A stretch of DNA of 18,212 nt from Holosporaceae bacterium UBA5542 (GTDB lineage Bacteria > Pseudomonadota > Alphaproteobacteria > UBA7879 > UBA5542): assembly GCA_002426825.1 (NCBI GenBank), contig DINK01000014.1, positions 25,505-43,716 on the forward strand, in the 5' to 3' direction. The position numbers and the translations under genes were made by a program. A model generated the notes under the pieces. That model ran no database searches. It saw nothing but the letters and a program-made list of their open reading frames with translations, and was not told where the DNA came from. Shown here piece by piece: positions 6,622-14,554 of this stretch. The stretch's first letter is position 1, and each line of letters opens with the position of its first letter.

Positions 6622-9198
6622 ATGATAAATAAAACAAAGATATATCTGCTTTCCTTCCTAGGATCAGTACTGTTGGCATGCCAAGCCCTATCTCTCTCTG
6701 TACAAAAAAGCAATCTAAAAGAAATGGATGGTGCCTCTGTTTTAGAGCTTCAATTTGATGGTCCTTTTCAACCTGAACCGGATATGGAAGATGGGGAAAC
6801 AATATTAATTGAATTTCCTGAAGATACGAATTGGACTCCCCCCCGAAACAAAACTTCAAATTTAGGGCTAAGTTATAATTATATTCCTTATGAAGACGGG
6901 TCAGGTGACCTAGTCATAAAAAAAGATGCGCGCCTTATAATGGGCGACGTCATTCAGCATGATATGAATCACTACAGCATTACTTTTTATGCTAATCAAA
7001 CGGAACAAAACCCTGCGCCCATGCCCCCCCCCTTACCGCCACAGCCACAAATAATGCCCTCATCCAAAGCACCCATGCCAACCGCAACGGGGCATTTATC
7101 TATCACCCGTCTTCGTGTCGGTAAAAAAGATAATGGCACACGATTTGTAATGGACCTTACACGCCAAGCAAAATTTGTTGTGAAAGAAAATTCAGATTTC
7201 ACAAAAGTCTACATAACCCCTGCTGAAGTTGCACAATGGATTCCTGCACTCGCATCCAACCAACAGTTTGGGGTTTTCAAAGGATACCGTATCGTCAATC
7301 AAAATGGTGACATATCTATAGAACTCTCTATTGAAAAAGGAACTCGCGTGCGTAAAGCACAGCTTTTGGGTGTACAAAACGGACACCCGAAGCTGGTTAT
7401 TGATTTGCAACCCAAAGAAATGAGAACACCTCATTTAATGGCACCACAATCTACCATGAATTCTACTGACAAAAAGCAGGCAGAGACGCCAAAAGAATTG
7501 CCAATTAAAAGCTTTAACATACTTCGTCAAAATAATGACACAATCGTCCGATTTGCCACATCTAAGGTAGAAAATTTTGATATCAAAGAAAATACAGTGA
7601 CCAATGAAGTTACCATCACACTTCCTAAAATTGATTGGAGCCATGTTGAGATCCTCAGTGAAAAAGGAGGATTAATTGATGGATTTCGCATCGATCAATC
7701 AGATAGTCAAAAAACAAACTTAATCTTAAATGTACAAAAAACAACCCGTGTCGTTGGGAAAAAAGGGTTTGGACGCAATGGGATGGCCCGCTTTGTGGTG
7801 TACTTAAGCCAAGGTGACAATAAATCTCCCTCATGGCTTGTAGATGCGTCAGCCGAAGATCTTCCTTATGATGATCTTGAAAAAGAAGAGGGTGAAGTAT
7901 CGAATGTTATTTATCGTGGGGGCATTCGTCCCTACACAACGATTGGTACCGGCTTTTATGTTGGAGCCAAAGGCTCAAGTGTGAGTGGAGAAAACAAAGC
8001 CCATACAACCGTGAATGGCACTTACACAACAGATCTTCTCAATAATAATTTAGGAGGTGCCGCTCATGTGTTTGCTGGGTACGGCATCAATTTCGGAAAA
8101 TTATATGGGGGGGTTGAGGCTGACTTTGGAATCTACGGTGTTGATGATAAAACAAGTTTCAACAATGGCACCTTTTATGGCTCGTCTTCTGACATCAAAT
8201 ATATGTGGGGCATCTCTGGACGCCTTGGATATTACATTACCCCCACATCTCTTCTCTATGGACGAATCGGAGCTGTCAGTGGCGCTTTCCAATATAATGG
8301 GTCGTCCATATCAGACGGTGAAATCATCTTCCCTGGAAACTACCGGCGAGATCGACGCTCAGGATTTCTATACGGTATAGGGCTTGAATCTGCCCTTAAC
8401 GATATGTTTAGCGTACGCATTGAAGGTGCTCAAATCAACTTTCAAACCTTCAACTATCAACAAGGCACAAATAGCAAAAAAGAACGCTTTATGCTCAACC
8501 AAATCTCCATGGGGGGCTCGTATAAATTTAGCCCCATGGCAGGTCCCTCTGTGGCAGGTGTTCTTGGAGAAAGTGTTGGTTCAGGATTTTACTTTGGATT
8601 GTCAGGCGGTATTTCCACACTCACTAATCACCGCAAAGTGTACGGCATACAAGGTGTTTCAGGAATTGTTTATGATGGACAAGGATCTACCCTTGATCCT
8701 TCTTGGAGCGTTTTTGCAGGATGGTCTGAACATGTGGATCGATTCTTCTTCGCAGGCGAGTGCCAACTTGATCTTACAAAACCAATTATTAGTGAATCTC
8801 TTGCAGATGCAGGCGGTAATGTAAGTCAAAGTTACAGCAATAAATTACGCTGGTTGTGGGCATTGACAGGACGCGCTGGTTACATATTCAATCACGGTAC
8901 CATTGGTTATGGTCGTATCGGTATAGTCGGTGGCCAGTTGGCTCATAAAGGCGTCCATAATGGAGCGGCGCGATCCTTCGCCGTAAATGGTGGATCAAAT
9001 AGCTATGCGTTAGGTGTTCGTTTAGGTGCAGGTATTGAAACCTTTATCACCGACCGTCTCACCGTTCGTGGTGACTATGTTATTGACTACATGCCAGGGA
9101 TTAAAATTAAAGACAAAGGAAACAACAATTTCTATGAAAAGATCACGCTAATCAATAACGAATTTAAATTAGGCCTTGCTTGGTATCTTGATCCTTGA
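6622..9198 (+). CDS. AMIN-repeat protein fused to two outer-membrane beta-barrels
   Basis: This envelope protein of 858 residues has an unusual build. Residues 1-24 are an export signal containing LLAC (Cys20), so lipidation is possible. Three AMIN-like modules follow, at about 25-125, 157-264 and 294-397. The second closely resembles the AMIN region of alphaproteobacterial AmiC amidases in its pattern: ITRLRVG, TRFVMDL, then GYRI, VRKAQLL and LVIDLQP. Pro-rich linkers (131-152) and an acidic linker (405-425) separate the parts. Two barrel domains of the eight-strand porin-like type lie at about 441-636 and 653-858. They share GxGFYxGxxG at the start, SGRLGYYI/TGRAGYIF, LLYGRIGAVSG/IGYGRIGIVGG and a late GxGxE strand pair, so they arose by tandem duplication. 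AMIN domains are known to bind peptidoglycan in AmiC and PilQ. No amidase catalytic domain is present. A wall-to-outer-membrane linking role is inferred. tyrS follows 56 bases later. Confidence 0.82.
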   Translation: MINKTKIYLLSFLGSVLLACQALSLSVQKSNLKEMDGASVLELQFDGPFQPEPDMEDGETILIEFPEDTNWTPPRNKTSNLGLSYNYIPYEDGSGDLVIKKDARLIMGDVIQHDMNHYSITFYANQTEQNPAPMPPPLPPQPQIMPSSKAPMPTATGHLSITRLRVGKKDNGTRFVMDLTRQAKFVVKENSDFTKVYITPAEVAQWIPALASNQQFGVFKGYRIVNQNGDISIELSIEKGTRVRKAQLLGVQNGHPKLVIDLQPKEMRTPHLMAPQSTMNSTDKKQAETPKELPIKSFNILRQNNDTIVRFATSKVENFDIKENTVTNEVTITLPKIDWSHVEILSEKGGLIDGFRIDQSDSQKTNLILNVQKTTRVVGKKGFGRNGMARFVVYLSQGDNKSPSWLVDASAEDLPYDDLEKEEGEVSNVIYRGGIRPYTTIGTGFYVGAKGSSVSGENKAHTTVNGTYTTDLLNNNLGGAAHVFAGYGINFGKLYGGVEADFGIYGVDDKTSFNNGTFYGSSSDIKYMWGISGRLGYYITPTSLLYGRIGAVSGAFQYNGSSISDGEIIFPGNYRRDRRSGFLYGIGLESALNDMFSVRIEGAQINFQTFNYQQGTNSKKERFMLNQISMGGSYKFSPMAGPSVAGVLGESVGSGFYFGLSGGISTLTNHRKVYGIQGVSGIVYDGQGSTLDPSWSVFAGWSEHVDRFFFAGECQLDLTKPIISESLADAGGNVSQSYSNKLRWLWALTGRAGYIFNHGTIGYGRIGIVGGQLAHKGVHNGAARSFAVNGGSNSYALGVRLGAGIETFITDRLTVRGDYVIDYMPGIKIKDKGNNNFYEKITLINNEFKLGLAWYLDP

Positions 9199-9254
9199 TT
9201 CTCAAGGCGTCTTTGGTTACAAAAAAGAGTCAATAACTCTCTTATTAGGAATGC

Positions 9255-10556
9255 ATGGTACTTAATTCGCCTTTTTTAAAAGAACTTGAAGCCCGTGGAC
9301 TTATTCATCAGTGCACCAATCTTGATGCGCTAGATGCACTGGCAAACAAAAAATCGATCTCTTTTTACATCGGCTACGATGCAACCGCTCCCAGTCTCCA
9401 TATCGGAAACTTGATGCAAATTATGATTATGCGTATCGGGCAACGCCATGGCCATCGTCCCATCGTTTTAATGGGAGGAGCCACAACAAAATTAGGAGAT
9501 CCCACGTGGAAAGACACTGCACGACCCCTGCTTGATGAGCAAGTGATTCAAGGAAACATCCAAACCATCAAAGGGGTTTTTAAAAGATTTCTTCGATTCA
9601 ATGATCAACCTGAAGGGGCACTTCTTTTAGATAATAATGATTGGTTTAAGGACATAAAATACCTCGATCTCCTACGAGAAGTTGGTCGGTTTGTTTCTGT
9701 CAATCGCATGATGACTTTTGATAGTGTACGTATGCGTCTTGAACGAGAACAGTCACTGTCTTTTCTTGAATTTAACTATATGATTTTACAAGCCTATGAC
9801 TTTTTACATCTCCACAGAAACCATGACTGTGTTCTTGAATGCGGCGGCTCTGATCAGTGGGGCAACATTGTCAGTGGCACCGATTTAATTCGCCGCCTAA
9901 GCGATAAAGAAGCCTTTGGTCTTACGTGCCCTCTTCTTACAACAAGCAGCGGACAAAAAATGGGCAAAACAGAAAAAGGGGCTGTTTGGCTGAATAAAGA
10001 AAGCCTCTCCCCCTATGACTATTGGCAGTTTTGGCGTAATGTGGAAGATGCCGATGTCCTGAAGCTTCTTAAGATTTATACAGATATGGACCCTAAAGAA
10101 GTTGATCAATTCGAAGGCGTTTCAGGCGCCGAGTTAAATGCCCTTAAAGTTAAACTTGCAGATGAAGCAACAACACTTGCCCACGGTAAAGAAGTTTTGC
10201 CATCCATTCATGATACCGTTCAAAGCGTTTTTAAATCATCAAACTTTGAGATTGAGGTAGAAGGAAAAGATACGATGGGCAACCCTATTCTTAAATCATC
10301 TCTTCCCATCATTAAAATCGATCATGATAAATTTGATGAAGGGCTTTCAGTGCTTTACTTGCTTATTGAAAGCGGCCTTGTAAAAAGTAACGGTGAAGGC
10401 CGTCGACTTATTCGAGGTGGGGGCTGCAAGCTAAATGGCGCAAAGATTGAAGATGAGAATCTTCAGGTCACTGCCGATGACTTTCAATATCACACAACTC
10501 TTCGTCTTTCCTCGGGGAAAAAGAATCACGTCTTGATTCAAGGTATCAAAGCGTAA
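9255..10556 (+). CDS. tyrS: Tyrosyl-tRNA synthetase
   Basis: This cytoplasmic class I synthetase charges tRNA-Tyr with tyrosine. Its 433 residues match the bacterial TyrRS length. The Rossmann catalytic part carries YDATAPSLHIGN (41-52), in which HIGN replaces the classical HIGH signature, then FNYMILQAYDF (173-183) and GGSDQWGN (197-204), which contact tyrosine. The KMSKS loop appears as KMGKT (235-239), as in many bacterial TyrRS. The S4-like RNA-binding domain is at the C-terminus (about 365-433, with RRLIRGGGCKLNG). The ATG at 9255 has AGGA 4 bases upstream; an out-of-frame ATG at 9251 overlaps that region. It follows the AMIN/barrel gene by 56 bases without a convincing terminator, so read-through is possible. 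It converges on the amino-acid transporter gene, with 12 bases between the stops. Confidence 0.96.
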   Translation: MVLNSPFLKELEARGLIHQCTNLDALDALANKKSISFYIGYDATAPSLHIGNLMQIMIMRIGQRHGHRPIVLMGGATTKLGDPTWKDTARPLLDEQVIQGNIQTIKGVFKRFLRFNDQPEGALLLDNNDWFKDIKYLDLLREVGRFVSVNRMMTFDSVRMRLEREQSLSFLEFNYMILQAYDFLHLHRNHDCVLECGGSDQWGNIVSGTDLIRRLSDKEAFGLTCPLLTTSSGQKMGKTEKGAVWLNKESLSPYDYWQFWRNVEDADVLKLLKIYTDMDPKEVDQFEGVSGAELNALKVKLADEATTLAHGKEVLPSIHDTVQSVFKSSNFEIEVEGKDTMGNPILKSSLPIIKIDHDKFDEGLSVLYLLIESGLVKSNGEGRRLIRGGGCKLNGAKIEDENLQVTADDFQYHTTLRLSSGKKNHVLIQGIKA

Positions 10557-10568
10557 GATACAAACTCT

Positions 10569-11876
10569 TTAAGACAGAGATCGATACTTTTGAAATCGTA
10601 CCAATACATATAAAGGTGCACTTCCAAAAAACAAAAGACTGCCCCAGGTAATCACATCTCGTCCTGCTCCATAAATGGCGAACAAAATGTAGATAATAGT
10701 GGGGATGGCAAGACAAAGCACTTTAAGAAGGTTCTTTTTCCTAAATGTCTGAGGGCGTTCCACATAAAAAACTAACTCAGATAAAGCAGAAAAAAGGTAC
10801 GTCAATAAAATAGAAAGTGTGCCCAGCGTAATCATAAATTGAAATGTTTGCACAAGAGTTTTTTGTTGGCTAACAACCAAAAGAAGCGACATCAGAAGTC
10901 CCGACAAAATCAAACCAAACGCGGGCACCCCCCTTTTATCTGTTTTACCAAATTGATGGGGGAAAAGGCCATCTAAAGCAGCTGCCATAGGAATTTGGGC
11001 CTGAATTAAAAACCATCCATTCAGCGATCCCACAGCCGCAATCACAGCTGTTGCTGCCACAAGTAACGCCCCTTTAGGACCAAATATTATTTGTGCCGCA
11101 AGCGCAAAGGGGGCAGGGACATTTTGCAAAAGGGTATTCGGCACAATACCAATTACCAAAGACGAAATCCCAATATAGACAAGACCTACCAATAAGGTGC
11201 CCCAGAAAGTACCCAATGGAATATTTCGTTTCGGGTTTTCTACATAGTCTGATGGAATGGTGGCAGATTCAACCCCAATAAAGGCCCACATAGTTAGTGT
11301 CATCACCTCTATAAAGGCCATAAAGGCAGGTTTGCCGCTGGGGTTAAATACAGAAAAATTCACAGCTTCAACATGAGGCAACCCAAAGAAGAATAACAAA
11401 ACAAGTGGTAAGATTTTCAACACCGTCATCACAATTTGGAAACGCCCAGAGAGAGATATGCTTACTAGATTAATAAGTGTCAGCCCCCACACGACAAACA
11501 ATCCAAATCCCAAAGTGACGTGACGGTCTGTCATAAGGGTCGGAAAGAACAGAGACAAATAACCAATAGTACTTACAATAGTAGCAACACTACCGATCCA
11601 CAAAGACACCCAATATGTCCAAGCAGTTTGAAACCCAATAAAGTCCCCAAGGCCTGCACGTGCATACGCATAAGGCCCACCAGCTGAAGGAAAAAGTGTA
11701 GAAATACGTGAAAACATGAGGGCAAGAAAAAGAGCCCCCAAAAGGGTTGCGCCCCACCCAATTAAACTAAGACTGCCAAAAGGGGCTAAAACAGAAGGCA
11801 TCACAAAGATGCCCACGCCAATCATGTTTCCCATAACGAGAGATAAAACCGACCAAAACCCAAGTTGCTTTTTCAT
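10569..11876 (-). CDS. APC-family amino-acid transporter, AdiC/PotE-like
   Basis: This inner-membrane transporter has 435 residues and about 12 membrane segments. It aligns well by eye with AdiC, the arginine/agmatine antiporter of E. coli: GNMIGVGIF (16-24) in TM1, PSAGGPYAYARAGLG with the following FQTAWTYWVSLWIG in TM3, MWAFIGVESAT (196-206) in TM6, the NPKRNIPLGT loop and GSLNGWFL (283-290) in TM8. AdiC's substrate and gating residues Tyr93, Trp202, Glu208 and Trp293 correspond to Tyr88, Trp197, Glu203 and Trp288 here. AdiC Asn101 is replaced by Ser96, and Ser26 by Val21, so the substrate may not be arginine/agmatine. The start overlaps the end of the ribosome-binding site formed at the stop of the upstream symporter gene (TAGGT), 6 bases apart, so the two are co-translated from one mRNA. 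Exchange of host or medium amino acids is inferred. Confidence 0.88.
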   Translation of the reverse strand: MKKQLGFWSVLSLVMGNMIGVGIFVMPSVLAPFGSLSLIGWGATLLGALFLALMFSRISTLFPSAGGPYAYARAGLGDFIGFQTAWTYWVSLWIGSVATIVSTIGYLSLFFPTLMTDRHVTLGFGLFVVWGLTLINLVSISLSGRFQIVMTVLKILPLVLLFFFGLPHVEAVNFSVFNPSGKPAFMAFIEVMTLTMWAFIGVESATIPSDYVENPKRNIPLGTFWGTLLVGLVYIGISSLVIGIVPNTLLQNVPAPFALAAQIIFGPKGALLVAATAVIAAVGSLNGWFLIQAQIPMAAALDGLFPHQFGKTDKRGVPAFGLILSGLLMSLLLVVSQQKTLVQTFQFMITLGTLSILLTYLFSALSELVFYVERPQTFRKKNLLKVLCLAIPTIIYILFAIYGAGRDVITWGSLLFFGSAPLYVLVRFQKYRSLS

Positions 11877-11882
11877 GATTAC

Positions 11883-13208
11883 CTATAATGTAAAATCAAT
11901 ACTGCGTCTTAATTTTAAGATCGCTGTCATATTTATAACATTTAAAAGCCCCCCGGCAAGGACTAAAAAAATAAGCGCATAGTAGGAAGAAAAATATGAG
12001 AAAACAACAAAAGATAAAATTGCATATAGATAGTAAAGGCGTGGCCCCCACTTTTTATGAATAAATCTTGCAGCCTTCACACCCACTAACAAACTAGAAA
12101 TAAGACTAGGATAACCCACGAGAAAAAGAAAAAATGGCATAAAATAAGACATGTTCTTAAAACTGGTTGTTAATGCTTTTTGAATCAGCAAGCCACCATC
12201 CATAATAGGCAATTGCCATACATTTGTTACAAGAATCAGCAACATACTGCACAAGCACACAATAAATGTGTTGAGGAACACAACAAAAATAGAAAGGCTG
12301 GCTTGTTTTTGAATATCATCACTTGCTACTTCACTTTGCAAGACAGAGGCGAACCCCACACCGATATCGCTTGCGTATGCTGCACTCGACAAACCTTTCG
12401 ACAGTGTGAGAATAAATGTGCTTCCTACAAATCCACCCACAGCACCATGCCCTGTAAAAGCAGAAATAAATATTGTTTTTAAAAGTCCTGGAAATACATC
12501 TCGATATTCCACAAACACCCATAAACTTAGAGCTGTATACAGCACAAGAAAAATCGGTAGCAATACGGTAGAAACACCCCCTACACGCTCGACCCCACCC
12601 AAAACACTCGCCAACACCAATCCCAATAATGTCAAAACAACAGGTGTTGTCGGCAAAGAGAAGTTATGCACAAAAGATGTTTTTACGACCGAAAACATAT
12701 AAATATCAACACCATAAACGCACAGAAAAATACAAGAAAGTACTGGCAGAAAGCTGAGTTTCGGAAACGCCTTTTGTAAAAAATACATAGGCCCCCCATC
12801 ATAGCCACGAAAGGCATTTCGTACCCGAAATTTAAGTCCTAGAAAAATTTCTGCATATTTGACAATGGCACCCAAAAAAGACACAAGACAAACCCAGAAA
12901 AGGGCACCCGGCCCTCCAAGCTTGATAGCCATCGCCACCGTTGCCAAGTTGCCAATACCAATACATCCCCCAAGAGATGCAAAAAAAACTTTTAATGAAG
13001 AGGTGCCAAATCGATTTTCTTTCGGGGTACGACTTGACGTTAGAAAGTACCGAAATATTTTTGGAAAATCACGAATCACCATAAATTTTGACCGAAAGGT
13101 CAAATAAAAGATAGAAGACAAAATAAGAAAAAGACCAATATATCCCCATAAAATTTCATTATTGAAATAAAGGATCGCAGAACCAATTTTCTCTAAGTAA
13201 GTAATCAT
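11883..13208 (-). CDS. Alanine/glycine:cation symporter (AGCS family)
   Basis: This inner-membrane sodium- or proton-coupled amino-acid importer has 441 residues and about 11 membrane segments. The family signature is present at about 81-105 (GCIGIGNLATVAMAIKLGGP, then GA.FW), followed by KYAE (117-120) and YDGGPMYF (136-143). A later DIGVGFASVLQSEVASDD segment corresponds to the EAGxGSAxxAHAAA region of characterised AGCS proteins; here the first acidic residue is Asp instead of Glu, and the Ala/His-rich core differs. The substrate could therefore differ from alanine or glycine. The ATG at 13208 follows the tolB stop by 38 bases of AT-rich DNA with only a weak Shine-Dalgarno sequence, and no clear promoter is seen there. 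It occupies the place where pal is normally found. Confidence 0.88.
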   Translation of the reverse strand: MITYLEKIGSAILYFNNEILWGYIGLFLILSSIFYLTFRSKFMVIRDFPKIFRYFLTSSRTPKENRFGTSSLKVFFASLGGCIGIGNLATVAMAIKLGGPGALFWVCLVSFLGAIVKYAEIFLGLKFRVRNAFRGYDGGPMYFLQKAFPKLSFLPVLSCIFLCVYGVDIYMFSVVKTSFVHNFSLPTTPVVLTLLGLVLASVLGGVERVGGVSTVLLPIFLVLYTALSLWVFVEYRDVFPGLLKTIFISAFTGHGAVGGFVGSTFILTLSKGLSSAAYASDIGVGFASVLQSEVASDDIQKQASLSIFVVFLNTFIVCLCSMLLILVTNVWQLPIMDGGLLIQKALTTSFKNMSYFMPFFLFLVGYPSLISSLLVGVKAARFIHKKWGPRLYYLYAILSFVVFSYFSSYYALIFLVLAGGLLNVINMTAILKLRRSIDFTL

Positions 13209-13246
13209 AAATTTATGATGTATTTTTTATTTAAAAATAACAAGAT

Positions 13247-14554
13247 TCATTGTTGCTGAAAAGGCAATGGAGGAGACCATGAAGGATCAGATCCTTCGTG
13301 GGGCGTTTCTATTTTTTGCATAAATCGCCCGCTTCGATGAATTTTATATAAAGAAATGCGGGCGGCCTTTTTATCTCCATTAGGAAATTCATGTTTGTAA
13401 AAAGTTAGCATGCGCCCATCTGGTGACCAACTGGGCCCCTCTACAAGATAGCCATCGGCAATGAGCTGTTCGTCTGTACCATCCTTTTTCATGATCCCAA
13501 TATAAAAACGCCCTTCTTCAATTTTTGTAAAGGCAATCCAATCTCCATCCGGTGACCAAACAGGGGTTGCATAAACCCCCTGACCAAAACTGACGCGCTC
13601 TATATTTTCGCCATCTGCATCCATGACGTACAATTGCCGGCGCCCCCCACGATCTGAATTAAAAACAATCTTTTTTCCATCTGGCGAAAATGAAGGCGAT
13701 GTATCAATGGAAAGCCCTTTTGTTAGTTGACGTGGTTTTTTATATTTCAAATCAACGGCGTAAATATGACTATTCCCATTTCGTGCCTGGCTCATCACAA
13801 TGGTTTGTCCATCCGGAGAAAACCGGGGCGCATAAGTGATGCCCGGCAAATCAGAAAGCATGTCATGTGTATCTTTTTCAAAGTCCCAAATATGTACTTT
13901 TGCTTTAGCCGCCCCTTCTCCATAAGACACATAAACAATTTTTTGCTCGACAGGTGAAAATCGGGGTGTGATCACAGGTATTTGCCCCCCTGTAAGATAT
14001 TGGTGATTGGCCCCATCTTGATCCATCAATGCCAAACGTTTCTTTCTTTTTTTATGGAAACCTGTTTCGGAAATATAAACAATACGCGTATCAAAATAAC
14101 CCGGGTCCCCTGTAATAGATGCATATATTTTATCGGCCATAATATGGGCCAAGCGACGCCAATCTTTGGTAAGTGTTTTCAGCGTAAAATCAAGTTGGCG
14201 CACTCTCCCATAAACATCCCACAACTTAAACTGAACTGTGAGATGTGCACCTTCAACAGAAACTTTCGCCAATAAAACACCACGACACTTGATAAGGCGC
14301 CAGTTTTCGAATTGCGGCATCGATAAAAAAGAAGGTTTTTCTACATAAGCATCTTGACGCACAACCTCCACAAACCCCGAAGATTGCAAATCATTGACAA
14401 GAACGTTGCGTATCTTTTCGGCAAAGTTGGCGTCTCCTTCAATTGAAGGAACAGCTAATTGAAAAGGTTTCATGGTACCTTGCTGAATATCGAGCGAAAC
14501 ACCACACCACCCCAAAGTAACCCACGTTAATATCAAGCAAAAAAACTTTTTCAT
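13247..14554 (-). CDS. tolB: Tol-Pal system periplasmic propeller protein TolB
   Basis: This periplasmic protein of the Tol-Pal envelope machine normally cycles between Pal and TolA. Its 435 residues match the family. A signal peptide covers about 1-19 (basic MKK, hydrophobic core, cleavage near GWCG). The N-terminal alpha/beta domain runs to about 155, and a six-bladed beta-propeller follows. Each blade is marked by a PxFSP/PxWSP motif: 199, 245, 289, 333, 376 and 426, four of them as FSPDG or WSPDG. The mature N-terminus (LDIQQGTMKPFQLAVP) corresponds to the start region that binds Pal and TolA in E. coli, though the sequence itself differs. The start shares one base with the tolA stop (TAATG), with AGGGGG just upstream. 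No pal or cpoB follows. Confidence 0.95.
   Translation of the reverse strand: MKKFFCLILTWVTLGWCGVSLDIQQGTMKPFQLAVPSIEGDANFAEKIRNVLVNDLQSSGFVEVVRQDAYVEKPSFLSMPQFENWRLIKCRGVLLAKVSVEGAHLTVQFKLWDVYGRVRQLDFTLKTLTKDWRRLAHIMADKIYASITGDPGYFDTRIVYISETGFHKKRKKRLALMDQDGANHQYLTGGQIPVITPRFSPVEQKIVYVSYGEGAAKAKVHIWDFEKDTHDMLSDLPGITYAPRFSPDGQTIVMSQARNGNSHIYAVDLKYKKPRQLTKGLSIDTSPSFSPDGKKIVFNSDRGGRRQLYVMDADGENIERVSFGQGVYATPVWSPDGDWIAFTKIEEGRFYIGIMKKDGTDEQLIADGYLVEGPSWSPDGRMLTFYKHEFPNGDKKAARISLYKIHRSGRFMQKIETPHEGSDPSWSPPLPFQQQ

Noticed and set aside
6560..6859. 99-residue minus-strand reading frame across the divergent region
   Set aside because: It overlaps the promoter region and the signal peptide of the AMIN/barrel gene and shows no protein-like pattern.
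8384..8824. 146-residue plus-strand reading frame within the AMIN/barrel gene
   Set aside because: It is an out-of-frame shadow of the barrel repeats, with no similarity or independent start signals.
9220..9245. Inverted repeat AGAGT-CAATA-ACTCT after the AMIN/barrel gene, as a terminator
   Set aside because: The stem is only 5 bases, weak in G-C, and lacks a following T-run; it is not convincing as a terminator.
9399..9410. HIGN in place of HIGH in TyrRS as a sign of altered function
   Set aside because: The last position of this signature varies in bacterial TyrRS, especially in alphaproteobacteria, and all other active-site motifs are present.
13209..13246. Promoter between tolB and the AGCS gene
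   Set aside because: TTGTTA is present, but the spaced -10 candidates (CATCAT, ATCATA) are poor in this AT-rich 38-base gap.
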